Below, piece after piece: positions 26,401-35,675 of a DNA stretch of 64,000 nt. The notes below the pieces were generated by a model. It was not told the origin of the DNA. It did no database searches and worked only from the letters and a program-made list of their open reading frames with translations. The stretch is from Heterotrichella gracilis (taxonomy: Eukaryota; Sar; Xanthophyceae; Tribonematales; Xanthonemataceae), in assembly GCA_032358255.1 (NCBI GenBank), contig JAULBX010019522.1:1-64000 (forward strand), written 5' to 3'. Each line of letters starts with the position of its first letter. Positions within the stretch are counted from its first letter, which is position 1. The translations under genes and the position numbers were made by a program.

Positions 26401-28364
26401 TCGGTCAACCTGGTGCCGCCAGGTGGCGCCAAGCAGCGCTTGGACCCGGTAGCAGAGGGGCACAGGTAGGGACTCGATGGAAACCCTAAACCGCTGCTCT
26501 AGGTGTAGGCCCGCCGCCTGGCATCGCTTGGACCCAGCATGAGCCTAAACCGTACAACCTAAATTTGGGGTTTCCATGGGTTCCTATATGCTGCCTATAC
26601 CTTACAACCTAGATTTGGGCATGCCGCAATACACCGCAATACAATAATTTTGTACAGTTTATTGTTACTTTGCAGTATTGACTGCAGGATGTCTTTACTG
26701 TGTGCGGGACACAGTTGGCCCGACTGGCTGAGGTTGAGCATTCTCCTGCCAAACGTGCCATGGCAGCTAAACCCTTAACTGAGACCTGTTGCGCCAGGAG
26801 ACCCTGATCCCTAAATTCTGCGCACGGGATGGAAACTTGCCGCCCACGGCGTGTAAGTTTCCAGTGCCCTGTGTATTTGCAAAGCAGTGCTCTGCGCACT
26901 CAAACCACCAACACCTAGTTGTTCCTGTGTGCAGGACACAGGCGGCGCGCCTGGCGGAGCTTGAGCGGTCCCTTGCCAAGCAGCGTGGCATGGCAGCCAA
27001 CAGGAAGCTGGTGGAGCAGCTGCCGGACAAGGGGGAAAAGATACGGGGCACGATAGAGACGCTGGAGGTGGGTGCTGTGGAGGGTGAAGGGTTTGAGCTA
27101 GGGTTTTGAGCTAGGGGTGAGGGGTGGCAGAGGGTAGGCCCGTGTCTAGTACCCATTGTATCAAGCCATTACCTTACCCTCGTCTTAGCCTTACGTTGTG
27201 CGGCTAACCCTTCGCCTGTCACCCCTTGGCTGTCCAGGCGGAGGTGTCAATCTCTGAATTACCTAAAGGGTATTACCCCACACGTCAAACCTAACCCAAC
27301 CCTTTTTGGCTCGCCTGGTTTATGCATTAACACCCCTGCTATTACCCTTACCCTCTGCGGCGAACCCTCACCCAACCCTCCGTTGCTCACCAGGCGGAGG
27401 TGGCATTGCTACAGAGCCAGCTGGCGGCAGCTGGTGGTGGTGGTGGTGGTGGTGGTGGTGTGGATGTGGGGCGCCAGCAGCCACCATCCACCACTGGTGG
27501 CAGCACCACCGCCACAGCCACCACCACTGCCGTCACCCCCACTGGAACCACCACCAGCACCAGGCATAGTGCTGCCCCCACGTCCACCACCACCACTCGC
27601 ACCCCCCCCACTACCACCACCACCACCACGCACACCGCCCCCACTATTACCACAACCCGCACCGGCACAACCAGCACCACCACCACCGCCGCCCCCTCTA
27701 CCACCACCACCACCACGCACATCCGCCCCACCACCACCCGCTCCGGCACGACCACCACCACCAGCAGCACCGGCACCACCCCCACCGCCACCACCACCAC
27801 CAGCAGCAGTACCACCAGCAGCAGGACGGCGGCTGAACAGAGGGGGGCAAGGGTAGTGGGTGGATCAAACCTGGAACCTCTCACGAGGGGATCCAACCCG
27901 GGACCTTATGCGTCCACAGCAGGTGCTGCCCATGCTAATACACATGCGGATGGGCGGGGCAGGCGGCCGCTGGCAGAGGCCAATCAGCGCGAGGTGGATC
28001 CACCTGGGTCGAGTGCCGCCAGGTGTCAGGCACTGGGTGCGGGCGAGGTGGCGCATGCCGCGGGGAAGTATAATAAGGTTTTGGAGAAGTACCGGCGGGA
28101 GAAGGAGCTGGGGTTTCCCAAGGGCAACAAGGATGAGGTGCGTGCAAAACCTCAATCTGGAAACTCTAAAGATGACAGGATGGAAGTGTGCACACAGCTT
28201 TGAACACTAATACGGTAGGCTAGATTGAGACCCCTCCCTTGTGCATAGGTGTTCCGACCCTTACCCTCTCTCCTCCTGCGCAGCTCAAGGCCGCCCTGCT
28301 GGCCTACCACAACCACCTGCAGTCACTGAAGCAGCGGGAGGCGGTGCCAGGGGGGAGTACCTGA
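17474..28364 (+). CDS. SNF2 ATPase of the ERCC6L/PICH-CHR24 family
   Basis: Nineteen exons fit in phase to 1233 residues: 17474-18148, 18399-18451, 18852-18965, 19707-19869, 20166-20306, 20597-20778, 21120-21282, 21567-21705, 22010-22261, 22624-22811, 23179-23276, 24136-24216, 24778-24910, 25432-25582, 25766-25876, 26366-26465, 26935-27067, 27394-28137 and 28284-28364. Known: this family translocates on DNA; PICH resolves ultrafine anaphase bridges, and CHR24 is the plant relative. Seen: an acidic head, motif I GDDMGLGKTMQ, Ia IIAPKTLLAHW, II DWMVLDEGHKVKN, III ITGTPIQNN, IV LIFSQSR, and V-VI QVGGLGLTLTAADR with NQSVDRAYRIGQT. The family-specific GVSDHDLLF follows. Introns split motif I after GK and motif II between DE and GH. 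Exon 9 inserts an acidic/Gly-rich linker. Exon 18 adds about 140 Thr/Pro-rich residues of CCACCA repeats. TGTAA lies 250 bases past the stop. Confidence 0.93.
18985..19271 (-). mobile_element. Candidate SINE/retrozyme-like element with tRNA-like region and hammerhead ribozyme
   Basis: In intron 3 of the SNF2 gene. Reading the minus strand there is a tRNA-like stretch with an A-box-like CCAGTGGTACGATC (near 19190) and a B-box GGTTCGTATCC (19152-19162). About 60 bases later comes the hammerhead motif (19054-19097), then a palindrome GTACCAAATTTGGTAC, and a CA-rich end near 18987. TGAGGTAAAA occurs in opposite orientation at about 19039 and 19256. The ends are estimates and no clear target-site duplication was found. 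It could also be a fragment of a larger non-autonomous retroelement. It appears whole over the ribozyme. Confidence 0.5.
19054..19097 (-). ncRNA. Hammerhead ribozyme motif
   Basis: On the minus strand in order: stem I strand GGCTA, core CTGATGA, stem II GGCCCCG / CGGGGCC (7 bp, loop TGG), core GAAA, ACCGGT-type stem III, then the NUH site GTA, followed by TAGCC, which closes stem I. All invariant core bases are present. Cleavage would be expected between plus positions 59 and 58 of the 19000 block, after the A of GTA. Stem III (ACC/GGT) has no loop, so a monomer would be strained. A dimer pairing the self-complementary ACCGGT is the arrangement known for short-stem-III hammerheads. Activity is inferred. 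Confidence 0.85.
19462..19510 (+). repeat. Decayed copy of SNF2 exon 4 interior
   Basis: TGCTGACCACATATGGCATG and GTGCTGCACAACATG repeat 19746-19790. TCCGCTGGAGGAATGCT near 19646 may echo the exon's first codons. Confidence 0.75.
20340..20545 (+). repeat. Copies of SNF2 exon 5
   Basis: 20359-20384 repeats the donor edge (GACTTTGCAAACCCGGTAGG). 20467-20545 is an older, gapped copy of the exon's middle, sharing GTGCAGAAGCTGGTG and AGAACA-CCT. A third similar case follows exon 6: 20948-21005 repeats CACCATCGC-CC and TTTCCTGCG from its end. Confidence 0.75.
21338..21409 (+). repeat. Near-complete open copy of SNF2 exon 7 end with intact donor
   Basis: Encodes MSHKNDLVVWLRFKRMQQRI then YQ, against MGHKNDLIVWLRLKPMQQRI then YQ at 21217-21282. 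Its donor is GTGAAAG. No fitting acceptor is seen before it. CCCTAAACCCTAAACC lies between the copies. Confidence 0.88.
22449..22550 (+). repeat. Copy of SNF2 exon 10 start with intact acceptor
   Basis: About 100 bases match 22624-22725 with few differences (GCCGATGCCTCCTGCAA-AC, CTTTCCCTGCTGACTGA). The acceptor CCCCTGCAG is intact and the frame stays open to CAGAGCCGCCT. No donor follows. CCCTAAACCCT units flank it on both sides. Confidence 0.9.
23087..23655 (+). repeat. Copies of SNF2 exon 11 on both sides of the real exon
   Basis: 23087-23135 copies the acceptor edge (GCGCGTGTGCAGCGGTTCC). 23388-23458 and 23583-23655 copy the coding end (GGGGGGCCTGGGCCTGACC) with donors GTGGGTGC. GGT-rich (TGG)n stretches separate them. 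The real exon, 23179-23276, is the only one with both splice sites. Confidence 0.9.
23830..24109 (+). mobile_element. 5'-truncated non-LTR (LINE) fragment with TAAC tail
   Basis: In intron 11 of the SNF2 gene. The frame reads LRWLGHLGRLSDNRVPKCLM, then GRVEGAKGVGKPRATWADLL, then ARPTANL. This resembles the C-terminal RWLGH...P...GR...G+PR..W module common at the end of LINE ORF2 proteins. It stops at 24090 and is followed by TAACTAACTAACTAACTAAC, a typical LINE 3' microsatellite tail. Only the last 80 or so codons remain. The clade cannot be named from this piece. Confidence 0.72.
24265..24611 (+). repeat. Copies of SNF2 exon 12 end and exon 13 start
   Basis: Three or four units of about 80 bases (near 24270, 24335, 24416) carry GCGTACGCGT-like codons, then AACCAGGTGCGCAAAACCCT, the donor edge of exon 12. 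24559-24611 copies the exon 13 acceptor and first codons (CGGCTGATCACGTGTGG) of 24778. Confidence 0.88.
25232..25665 (+). repeat. Copies of SNF2 exon 14 and exon 15 starts
   Basis: 25232-25285 and 25313-25397 precede the real exon 14 (25432) and share GCAGGA-CTGGCTGAC and GGGTTTCCC. The second is open up to the CACTCC-TAA junction with CCCTAAA. 25637-25662 copies the exon 15 acceptor edge (GAGTGACCACAACCTGCTCTT), although the real exon lies between 25766 and 25876. Confidence 0.85.
26120..26775 (+). repeat. Copies of SNF2 exon 16 and exon 17 edges
   Basis: TAATGACC-TGTTTC-TT recurs about six times between 26125 and 26355, at roughly 45-base spacing. One copy (26246-26270) reaches the codons for GAD. 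26692-26770 is a decayed copy of exon 17 (GGGACACAG, CTGGC-GAG-TTGAGC). 27234-27260 copies the start of exon 18 (CAGGCGGAGGTG). Confidence 0.8.
27440..27840 (+). repeat. CCACCA-type coding repeat in SNF2 exon 18
   Basis: A strand-asymmetric run of ACC/CCA codons encodes Thr with Pro, Ser and Ala. A (GGT)n run encoding nine Gly precedes it. It sits inside the otherwise helical C-terminal part, and the frame stays open throughout. Confidence 0.85.
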
Positions 28365-30006
28365 CTCACTGGGAAGGGGATAGCCCTAGTGCCTGCAACC
28401 AAGAACCCTCAACGGGGCAAGCCTGTTTTTAAGTATAAGGCGGAACAGTTCGCCAATCCAGCTGGCCTTCAGCGACCATCTGCAGTCATTCAATGATTCA
28501 GTCATTTAAATTGAAGCAGCGGGAGGCGGTGCAAGGGGGGGGTAACTGACTTGCCAAGCATGGGAGGAAGAGACGCTCAGCACGAGTAGTGGGGTTTATC
28601 AAACCTGCTGAGTGTAAATTGGATACCCTAGGTTGTGGTACAGGCTGGCAGTATACTAGAGGGGCAGCCGCATGAGATCTCAGCGTATTTACAGAGGCCG
28701 CCAGTTTGAAACATTCAAGCGCCGCAGCTGGACAATAGCTGGACCTTAGCATAGGGTAGAGGTCGTGCTGCAGGGAACGGAGGAACCAGACCCTATGGTG
28801 CGGACAGTGCTGCAGCGGGGCAGCATCGGGACCCTAGCATAGTGTAGTGTCAGGGACAGCAGCAAGGGCAAGTGACTGTTAGTGCCACAGCGCATGCGCA
28901 AACCCCTGGCGGCATCAATGGGCGAGCGAATAACTACAACAATTGTAACACAAAACAGTTGCTATCTTGGTGTCACCTGGGAAAATCCCCAGGGGTTCCG
29001 AATTGACAATATTGTTTGTTAAACGTGCAGGAAAATCCCCTGCACGTTTCTAGTTAATACTTCGGTAAATCATGTCCACTGAAGTTCAACCAGGTCCTGT
29101 TGATCATGACAGACAAGTGTCATAATACTAGTACTGTCATAATTATTATGCACCGACTCGCAGTGCAGTTACTGTAATACTCAGAATGCTTCCTATGATA
29201 CATTGTCATTGGCATGCTGTGCAGACCACCTGCCCAAATTTGACAAGTACTTGGGTTGGTAACTGTCAATTAATGTGATGGATGACTCAGAGTATAGTAC
29301 TATAGACTGAGTGTCTGCTTTAAGCTAAGTTAGGCTGGCCGCAGAGACAGCTGTAATTAATTACATTCACTTCAGGGATAAAAACTTCTACACAGTAGAC
29401 TGCGTGGAGTTGACTGATCAGTTTGCAAAGCATCAATTGAGTTCGTGGCACTGAAGACCTGTCTACTCCTGGCAAGTTGAGAGCGAGTCACGCTGATGCT
29501 TCATTGATTCAATTGACGAAAAATTAACGGAGATTTGGCTACAGCAGATGGCACCATGCAGGGCTTGATCAACTCCACCCCGAGGGACAAACTGTGACCC
29601 TCAAAATGTCATTTTGGATCACGAGGACAGGCGTACATCGTAATGTGGATGCAACCCTGCTGTTTATTTATTCCTACTATGCTTCTGTAGCGCGCCATCC
29701 CAGGGAGTGACTGCCCTTAGGGCTAGCTATGGCTTATTGCACGGATGCAGAAATAGAGGCGCAAGTGCGTCAATCAATTGTCATGTGGCGCCACAATGAT
29801 TGGCAACGTGACAGCGTGGCGTCAATGCAGCGACAGTCACTGAGGCTGCTGCAAGGGAAAAATCTGCGCTCATTTATTGTTCCAAACAGTGGATTCAAAA
29901 CAGGCACGCGGCCACAAAGGCACACTACTGCCCAAAATTTAGCTGAAATCTACTCCCCATTTATAACAGTACAACGATGAGAAACCCGCTACATTGAATC
30001 CCACCC
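28365..30006. other. Convergent interval after the SNF2 gene
   Basis: 28514-28550 copies the SNF2 3' end (AAGCAGCGGGAGGCGGTGC). TGTAA for the SNF2 gene is at 28613-28617. An 11-bp-stem hairpin (AAACGTGCAGG / CCTGCACGTTT) is at 29020-29048. One short open frame is listed separately; otherwise nothing was recognised. Confidence 0.5.
29729..29980 (+). CDS. Hypothetical small open reading frame
   Basis: 83 codons, MAYCTDAEIEAQVRQSIVMW onward, ending VQR. Not recognised. Codon use is less GC-rich than in neighbouring exons, and no intron or signal is evident. It lies in the convergent gap between two genes. It may be chance or a decayed piece of a mobile element. Confidence 0.2.
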   Translation: MAYCTDAEIEAQVRQSIVMWRHNDWQRDSVASMQRQSLRLLQGKNLRSFIVPNSGFKTGTRPQRHTTAQNLAEIYSPFITVQR

Positions 30007-30011
30007 TTACA
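30007..30011 (-). promoter_or_regulatory. Possible TGTAA poly(A) signal of the cysteine-rich secreted gene
   Basis: TGTAA on the minus strand 96 bases past the stop at 30107. Confidence 0.45.
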
Positions 30012-30106
30012 GCAAGTGGAATATAGAACAATTATCCAGACACCTCTTGCTCACAGTGTGGGAGGGAAGCCTCGCTCCCCTCCCCAGCGCCTCTGCTCAT
30101 GAGCGC

Positions 30107-31814
30107 TCACCCCTTGGCATTGCTGTACTTGCATGCCTTGATCCCTGAGCTGCCGTAGTTCACCAAGACCCCCTTGGGCCCGCATGCAGTGCACCCCCTG
30201 CGGGCATCACAAGAGGCGCAGCCCAGCTTCACACGGCACTCGTTGCAGCTGTTGTACCCTAGAGGGTCTGCGAAGTAGCCGGTCTTGCACTTGGTGCAGG
30301 TCGTGCGGCTGTTGCACTTGCCGGCGCAGTTGGCGCACGAGGCGCAGGTGCCGTCCCCGTTGGTGGCGCTGTTGGGCAGGCACTGCTGGCAGATCTTGAA
30401 GTTGTTTTCGCCGATGTAGGCCACCTGGCAGCCGCCCCAGGGGCTCCTGTGGGAGGGGACGGGGAGGGGGGGTAACAGGGGAGGGCTTCGGGGGTGGCGC
30501 GCAGGTGGAGGGGAGGGGGTAGCAAGGAGGGCAAGGAAGGAGCGACGCAGTAGAAAAGATACATAGGGTTTTGAGCGCGGCTGTGCAGGAAATTACCCTT
30601 GAGGGTCTGGGATGCGCTTGAGACCACTGGGGTGCAGCACTGACAACATGACCCACACTTTTGACAGTTTGGAAAGGGCTGTTTGCTGCGGGGTAATCAG
30701 AGGGTGCTGTCCATTTGCAAACAAAGGGTCCAGCAAATGCAAGTGCTGCACAGCGTCCAGCAGAAAGGGGGAGGCGCTGTTTCAGGTTTAGCAAAGTGCC
30801 TTAGGGTGTTCATGTTGCAGGACAGCAGCACAACGTCAACCCTAATTCCCAAACTCCAAATACTGAATAATGATACACAATATTACATGCACTAGCCATC
30901 GGTGAATGGAACGCACAGCAGGACCCTGCATTGGAGGAGGTTTAGGGTTTAGGGTTTAGCTTGGCTGCAGTCTCACCGAGGGGTACGAGGGGTGATAGTG
31001 CAGAACTGAAACACATGTGGCTGAAAACCCTAAACCTTACATGGTTCTGTCAACACTCACCCTCCTCGCTTGATGCACGTGGACGTCCCATAGGTGTTTG
31101 CGGTGTAGCTGCCTTGGAAGAGCACGAAGCCTGAGTTACATGCAGTGCACCCATTCGCCCCGCAGGTCTTGCAGTGGGCTGCGGTGCAGGTGGTGCACGT
31201 GCTGGCGCCCTTGAACCGGAACTGGCCCTTGGGGCAGGCTCCCGGGATCTTGTAGCACTTTTTGGAGCTCAGGAGGTCGGAGGTGCTCCAGAGGTAGTAG
31301 CCGTTGTCGCACGTCTTGCAGCCCAGCACGTCGCAGGAGTTGCAGTGGCTGCTCCACTTGGCGCAGCCGGCTGCACTGACCCCTGCAGGGAAGAAAAGGA
31401 AAGTGGTTTGAGGTTTCGGGGAGGGCCGCGCAAATATATGCGGGGCGGTGGAATGTGGTTGGCTACGCGACTGGGCTGGTGAGCAGTGCAGGGGTGGTGA
31501 TGCACGAATGGAGGGCAGGTGAATGGAATAGGTGGAAGGCCTGAAGGCTAGTACGTTGCGGGGTTCCAAAAGGATTGAACTAGTATTCAAATAAACTGTT
31601 ATAGCAGCCACATCTCGCCAATGCCCAAACGTGGTTGCCCAACACCAAGTGCACGCACGGATGCATGCATGCACGAAGGTCAGCGGCAGTGGGGCACATG
31701 TGTACATGTTGCAGTAGCCTTGTCGACAACACCGACCATAGGCCGTGGTAATCACCCACCTGAAGCCACGAACACCAGCAGCACTGCTGCCAGCACCACA
31801 AATCGTGCCCTCAT
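30107..31814 (-). CDS. Small secreted cysteine-rich (GFR/furin-like repeat) protein
   Basis: Exons 31760-31814, 31061-31382 and 30107-30446 join in phases 1 and 2 to give 238 residues. Seen: a signal peptide, MRARFVVLAAVLLVFVASG, coded by exon 1 alone, then repeated CxxC units. These include CNSCDVLGCKTCDNGYYLW, CTTCTAAHCKTCGANGCTAC, CASCANCAGKCNSRTTCTKC and CRVKLGCASCDARRGCTAC. The pattern resembles the Cys-rich repeats of growth-factor-receptor and furin-like domains, also common in algal and ciliate surface proteins. The protein is probably secreted, with disulfide-bonded repeats. The exact family and role are not recognised. The start is the first Met before the signal peptide. The neighbour on the left is convergent. 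Confidence 0.82.
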
Positions 31815-34800
31815 CGTGTCGGAGTTCTGGACACCGCTTGACCTAGCTGGGTGTGTGATCCTCGGCTCAATTCGCAACCACACCTGGCTCAATGCGCAGT
31901 TTGAAGCTAGGGACGATCAATTACCTGCAGAACAACGCGGGAGCTGCAATGTGGGGTACTGGTTTGCAGAGATAAGGTTGCTGGGACGGGTGCGTGCCAG
32001 AAGGCTGGGGAGGGCGGAGTGGGAATGGTGGGCTACAGCCGGTGCAGAGGACTGATATGCAAGTGATACTGCTTTGCTGCGCCAACTGGTATGAAAATGC
32101 AGCCCGCGGATACAGAAAGAACAGCTTGCAATGTACACAAGGTAATTGCACGTTGCAAAAAGCACGCGTGGTCCCGCGAGTCCCTATTCCCGCCGACGCG
32201 CCGCGGCGCCGCCGTTTGCGGCGCGACCCGCGGGGGTCCCGCAGGATCCTGCATCTCGTTGTGCGAATTCACTGCTGTACAGATAGGCTGGCTGTATCAT
32301 CAGAGGTTCTGCCAAATCGTAGACAGGGCTACGTCTCACGCGTCATATATGTATGCACCGTTTGCTATCTGCCCTCGCGCCCGTATCGTGCGAGAGGGGG
32401 TTTGCTATCTGCGACCAGGTACAGCACTCCCCGACAAGGTACAGCAGGAGGATAGCCTCCCTGTTTGGCCTAGCCCACTTTTGGGCCACTACAATGCGTG
32501 GGCGGAACACCCAACCGTGTGATTACCACAAGCGGCAACCTAACACTTTGCTGTGAACCCTAGGCCAGTGTCTCACTTGCTGGCACCAGGCTATGCCAAG
32601 TGGTGCCCGGGGATGCAATTGGGCAAACATAGGCAACTGTCCCAACCAAACCCCCCTTCAGCAACCCTTGCAGGCACAGTTTACCAACTCAACCTGACCT
32701 GGTTTACATTAAATAGCTATTGGGGTTGAAACCGTACCAGTCACACAGATGAGACTGGTTAGTGGCTGATTAATCCCAGTGGCTTGCTTCAGGCTGTGTT
32801 CTGGCTTTTAGGGTTTAGGGCTTGGGATGACACGACATGGGCAGGCCACGAGGCATTACAATTACAAGACGCCGACTCTGCTTGGCAGTGTGTATGTATG
32901 ACAGTGTACTTGCTGGTGTGCAGGGTGGTGAGCATATATTGTGTTGAGCTGAAGGGGTGACAGTACCCTGAGCAATGGAGTCTCGTAAGTGTAGAACCCA
33001 GCTACACACGCAACAGCGCTTGAACCCAGCCTAGTACCTGTGTGCTGGTGGGTGCGGAAAGGTTGGCTTGTGCTGGAGGGGATCCCAGGTATCATAGGCA
33101 ACAATTAATAACAGCCCGTTGCGCTTCCTAATTAGTTGTAACCTCCCTTAATTCGCGGTGGAAGGGTTTTGCCACGCCATTGGGTGCAATCTGGAGTGCG
33201 CGTTTGATACGCTATGGGCTAAATGGATGCACAGCGGCAATTATAAGAAGTTGCAAATATGTGCGGCACAGGGGTGGCACCGATTGAACTTCAGTGCTGT
33301 GCACCTGTGGACCAAGAACATGCAAGCAATCAAAGTTAGATAAAGTACCAATTCCTAGGCCAGCATTTGCACTACATCATACATAAGAGACTGGGCTTCC
33401 GTGCATTTGGGTGGGCCGCTCCCGCAGTTGGTCAGTGATAGTAAGCCAGGCCTAGCTTCACTGTGCATGTCGCATCAACAACAAAGTGAACGTAGTACAT
33501 GCTATGTTAGTTGGATTAATTACGCATGTATACAGGCTGCCAGTGCTGGCTATGCTGGCCACTTGAAGTTCACGCCTTGAATTCAGCCCTTCGTGAATTC
33601 AGCCCTTTGAAGGGCTCAATTACTACGTACAGGTGTATGATCGTATGATTAAACCCGACAATGCTGAAATCATTGGCAGCAGTGCAAACTGAGTGTTGTA
33701 TACCAGTACTGGGTGCCACCATAATAGTGTTATAAAATCCAGTATTAGACCTGTGTGCACACAATGCAGCTGCCAAGACGCATTACTGCCAGCGGCTAGC
33801 GCTGTGCCACAGCTGTGTTTAGCATAGTTCACACTCATGCTAAACACCATCATTCATAATAATGGCCATTATTGTAAATAATGTGAACACATCAAGTAGT
33901 GCCGCACATTTGTGACAGGTGAGCCATAAACCACCATAAGACAATTTGATCCAAAGCTTGATTCGCTCCGAGCACTGTATCACCGTATGATACGGTGATC
34001 CCCACATTCCATTAAACCTGGCAGGCCAGCCAATTAAAGATGACCCTTGCAAATATTACAAAATTGTTTGCACCTTGAAAAACCTTGTCGGTTACTGTTC
34101 AGGCTGTGCAGTCTCGCCTGTGCATGCAATATTGAAAACAATGGAAAGCAGCCACCCTCTTTGGATACTGTAAATCTGTAACCACGTGGCCTCATTTGGA
34201 AAAAAGTGCAGGGAATTTTTGATGTAAACCATTGCTCACCAGCCCCAACAGAAAGGGCGGCGGTTTATTGACAAGCCAGCAACGCTCTGTTCAACATTGC
34301 TGAACGCTCTGTTCAAAACCATTGAATGCTGTGTTGCAAGGCGACTTATTAAGTGCAGCATTGCCATGCGTACAGCCAAAAAGCAGTACCAAGCAATGAC
34401 ACTGCAGGTCAAACGCACACATTCAAAATCACATGCTGCCAGGCTCTAAAAATGCCTTCAAATTGTTTGCATATATGCATGCTCATGTGACAGATATGCT
34501 CTAACAAAGCTGACGATGCACTCTGCCCCAGCTGTAAAGCATGGCCGTGCTTATTCGATATCTCTCTGCAACTGGAAAACATGTAAACAGTGCAAATGCA
34601 AACAGTGCAATTAGTGCAATCCGATGCTGTCCTCAGGAAGTGCTCAAAAACCACGCGCGCCCTGGAGCGCGCGTGAAGCGATGCATGCATTGGGTTATTG
34701 CAATAACACCTTTGCTGGTTGCCAATGCATCATCTGCCTTTGGCTGGAGCCATACATGTGTGTGAGGGCGCATGGCCAGGGTACCAAGCGTGCGCTCGGT

Positions 34801-35418
34801 AGTAATGCAGAAAAGGGTGAAACGGTGTCTGCCATGCATAGCCACACCATGAGTTAAAACCCTAGGTTAGGGTCGCGATGGCGCATGGGCTAGAAGCGAA
34901 AAACCCAATGGCTTTCAACAAATACATTGTGTATGTTCAAAACCTGACCCCTCATGAAAAAACAACAATGTTCAACAAGTGCGTATCAACAAAAGCTGTA
35001 AACCCCTCCCAAGTGCTTCAGGGTTAAAAAACCGGAAACCCTACACCCTAAACAGTGCGTCAGTTGCTGGTCTGCCCTTTCCATTTTTGTAAGCGTGCCC
35101 CGCCCTCCCTGTCCAAAACAGGAATCCCCTCAGTTGTGGACATTGATGAGCGCAAGGTGAATGCTGCCTCCTCCCCTGTCCTCCCCTACTTCCCCCCCTG
35201 TCTTCCCCTCCTCCCCGCACACCCCCAGTGGGCTCCACCAGCACCATCCCCTTGCTAGGGCAGCTACCCCCCCTGCTCCCTCCTTGAACTGAGAGAGCAT
35301 ATCTGCTATATACTTACTCGACCCCACCTGCCCCCCCACCCCACCATCCCACCCACCATCTCCAAGCTCCCAAGGTGCCCCACCTCTGCGAAAAGTGGGG
35401 AGGGAACCCCGCCCCCTC
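31815..35418. other. Gene-poor interval
   Basis: About 3.6 kb with no supported gene. It includes a very GC-rich patch (32195-32250), scattered telomere-like units (32808, 34856, 35040) and AT-rich stretches near 33450-34450. The promoter of the cysteine-rich gene should lie just right of 31814. Confidence 0.4.
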
Positions 35419-35675
35419 TACAAGCTGTCCAGGTTGAGTGTGGTGCTGTGGGGACTGGATGTTGACCGTCACAACAGCGTTGGAGGTCCATTGCAGGCGG
35501 GTGCCAAAGTTTAGGCTTTAGGGTTTTACGCCCGAAACCCTGCTCCTACAAGCTGTCCAGGTTGAGTGTGGTGTCTGTGGGGGACTGGATGTTGGCCGTC
35601 ACAACAGCGTCGGAGGTCCATTGCAGGTGGGTGCCAAAGTTTAGGGTTTAGGGTTTTACGCCCGAAACCCTGCTC
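35419..35675. repeat. Two extra tandem copies (near 128 bp) of the CAP-gene terminal exon
   Basis: Units at about 35419-35547 and 35548-35675 repeat the coding end, stop region and flank of exon 35676-35848. They share AAGCTGTCCAGGTTGAGTGT and GGAGGTCCATTGCAGGCGGG, with a TTTAGGGTTTTACGCCCGAA spacer. Identity is very high by eye, so the duplication is recent. Confidence 0.92.

Noticed and set aside
27387-27896. Val-rich minus-strand frame and a Pro-rich plus frame
   Set aside because: Shadows of the Thr-rich SNF2 exon 18, which joins in phase to exons 17 and 19.
32195-32250. Very GC-rich patch as a CpG-island-like promoter
   Set aside because: No gene starts nearby on either strand, and composition alone is not enough.
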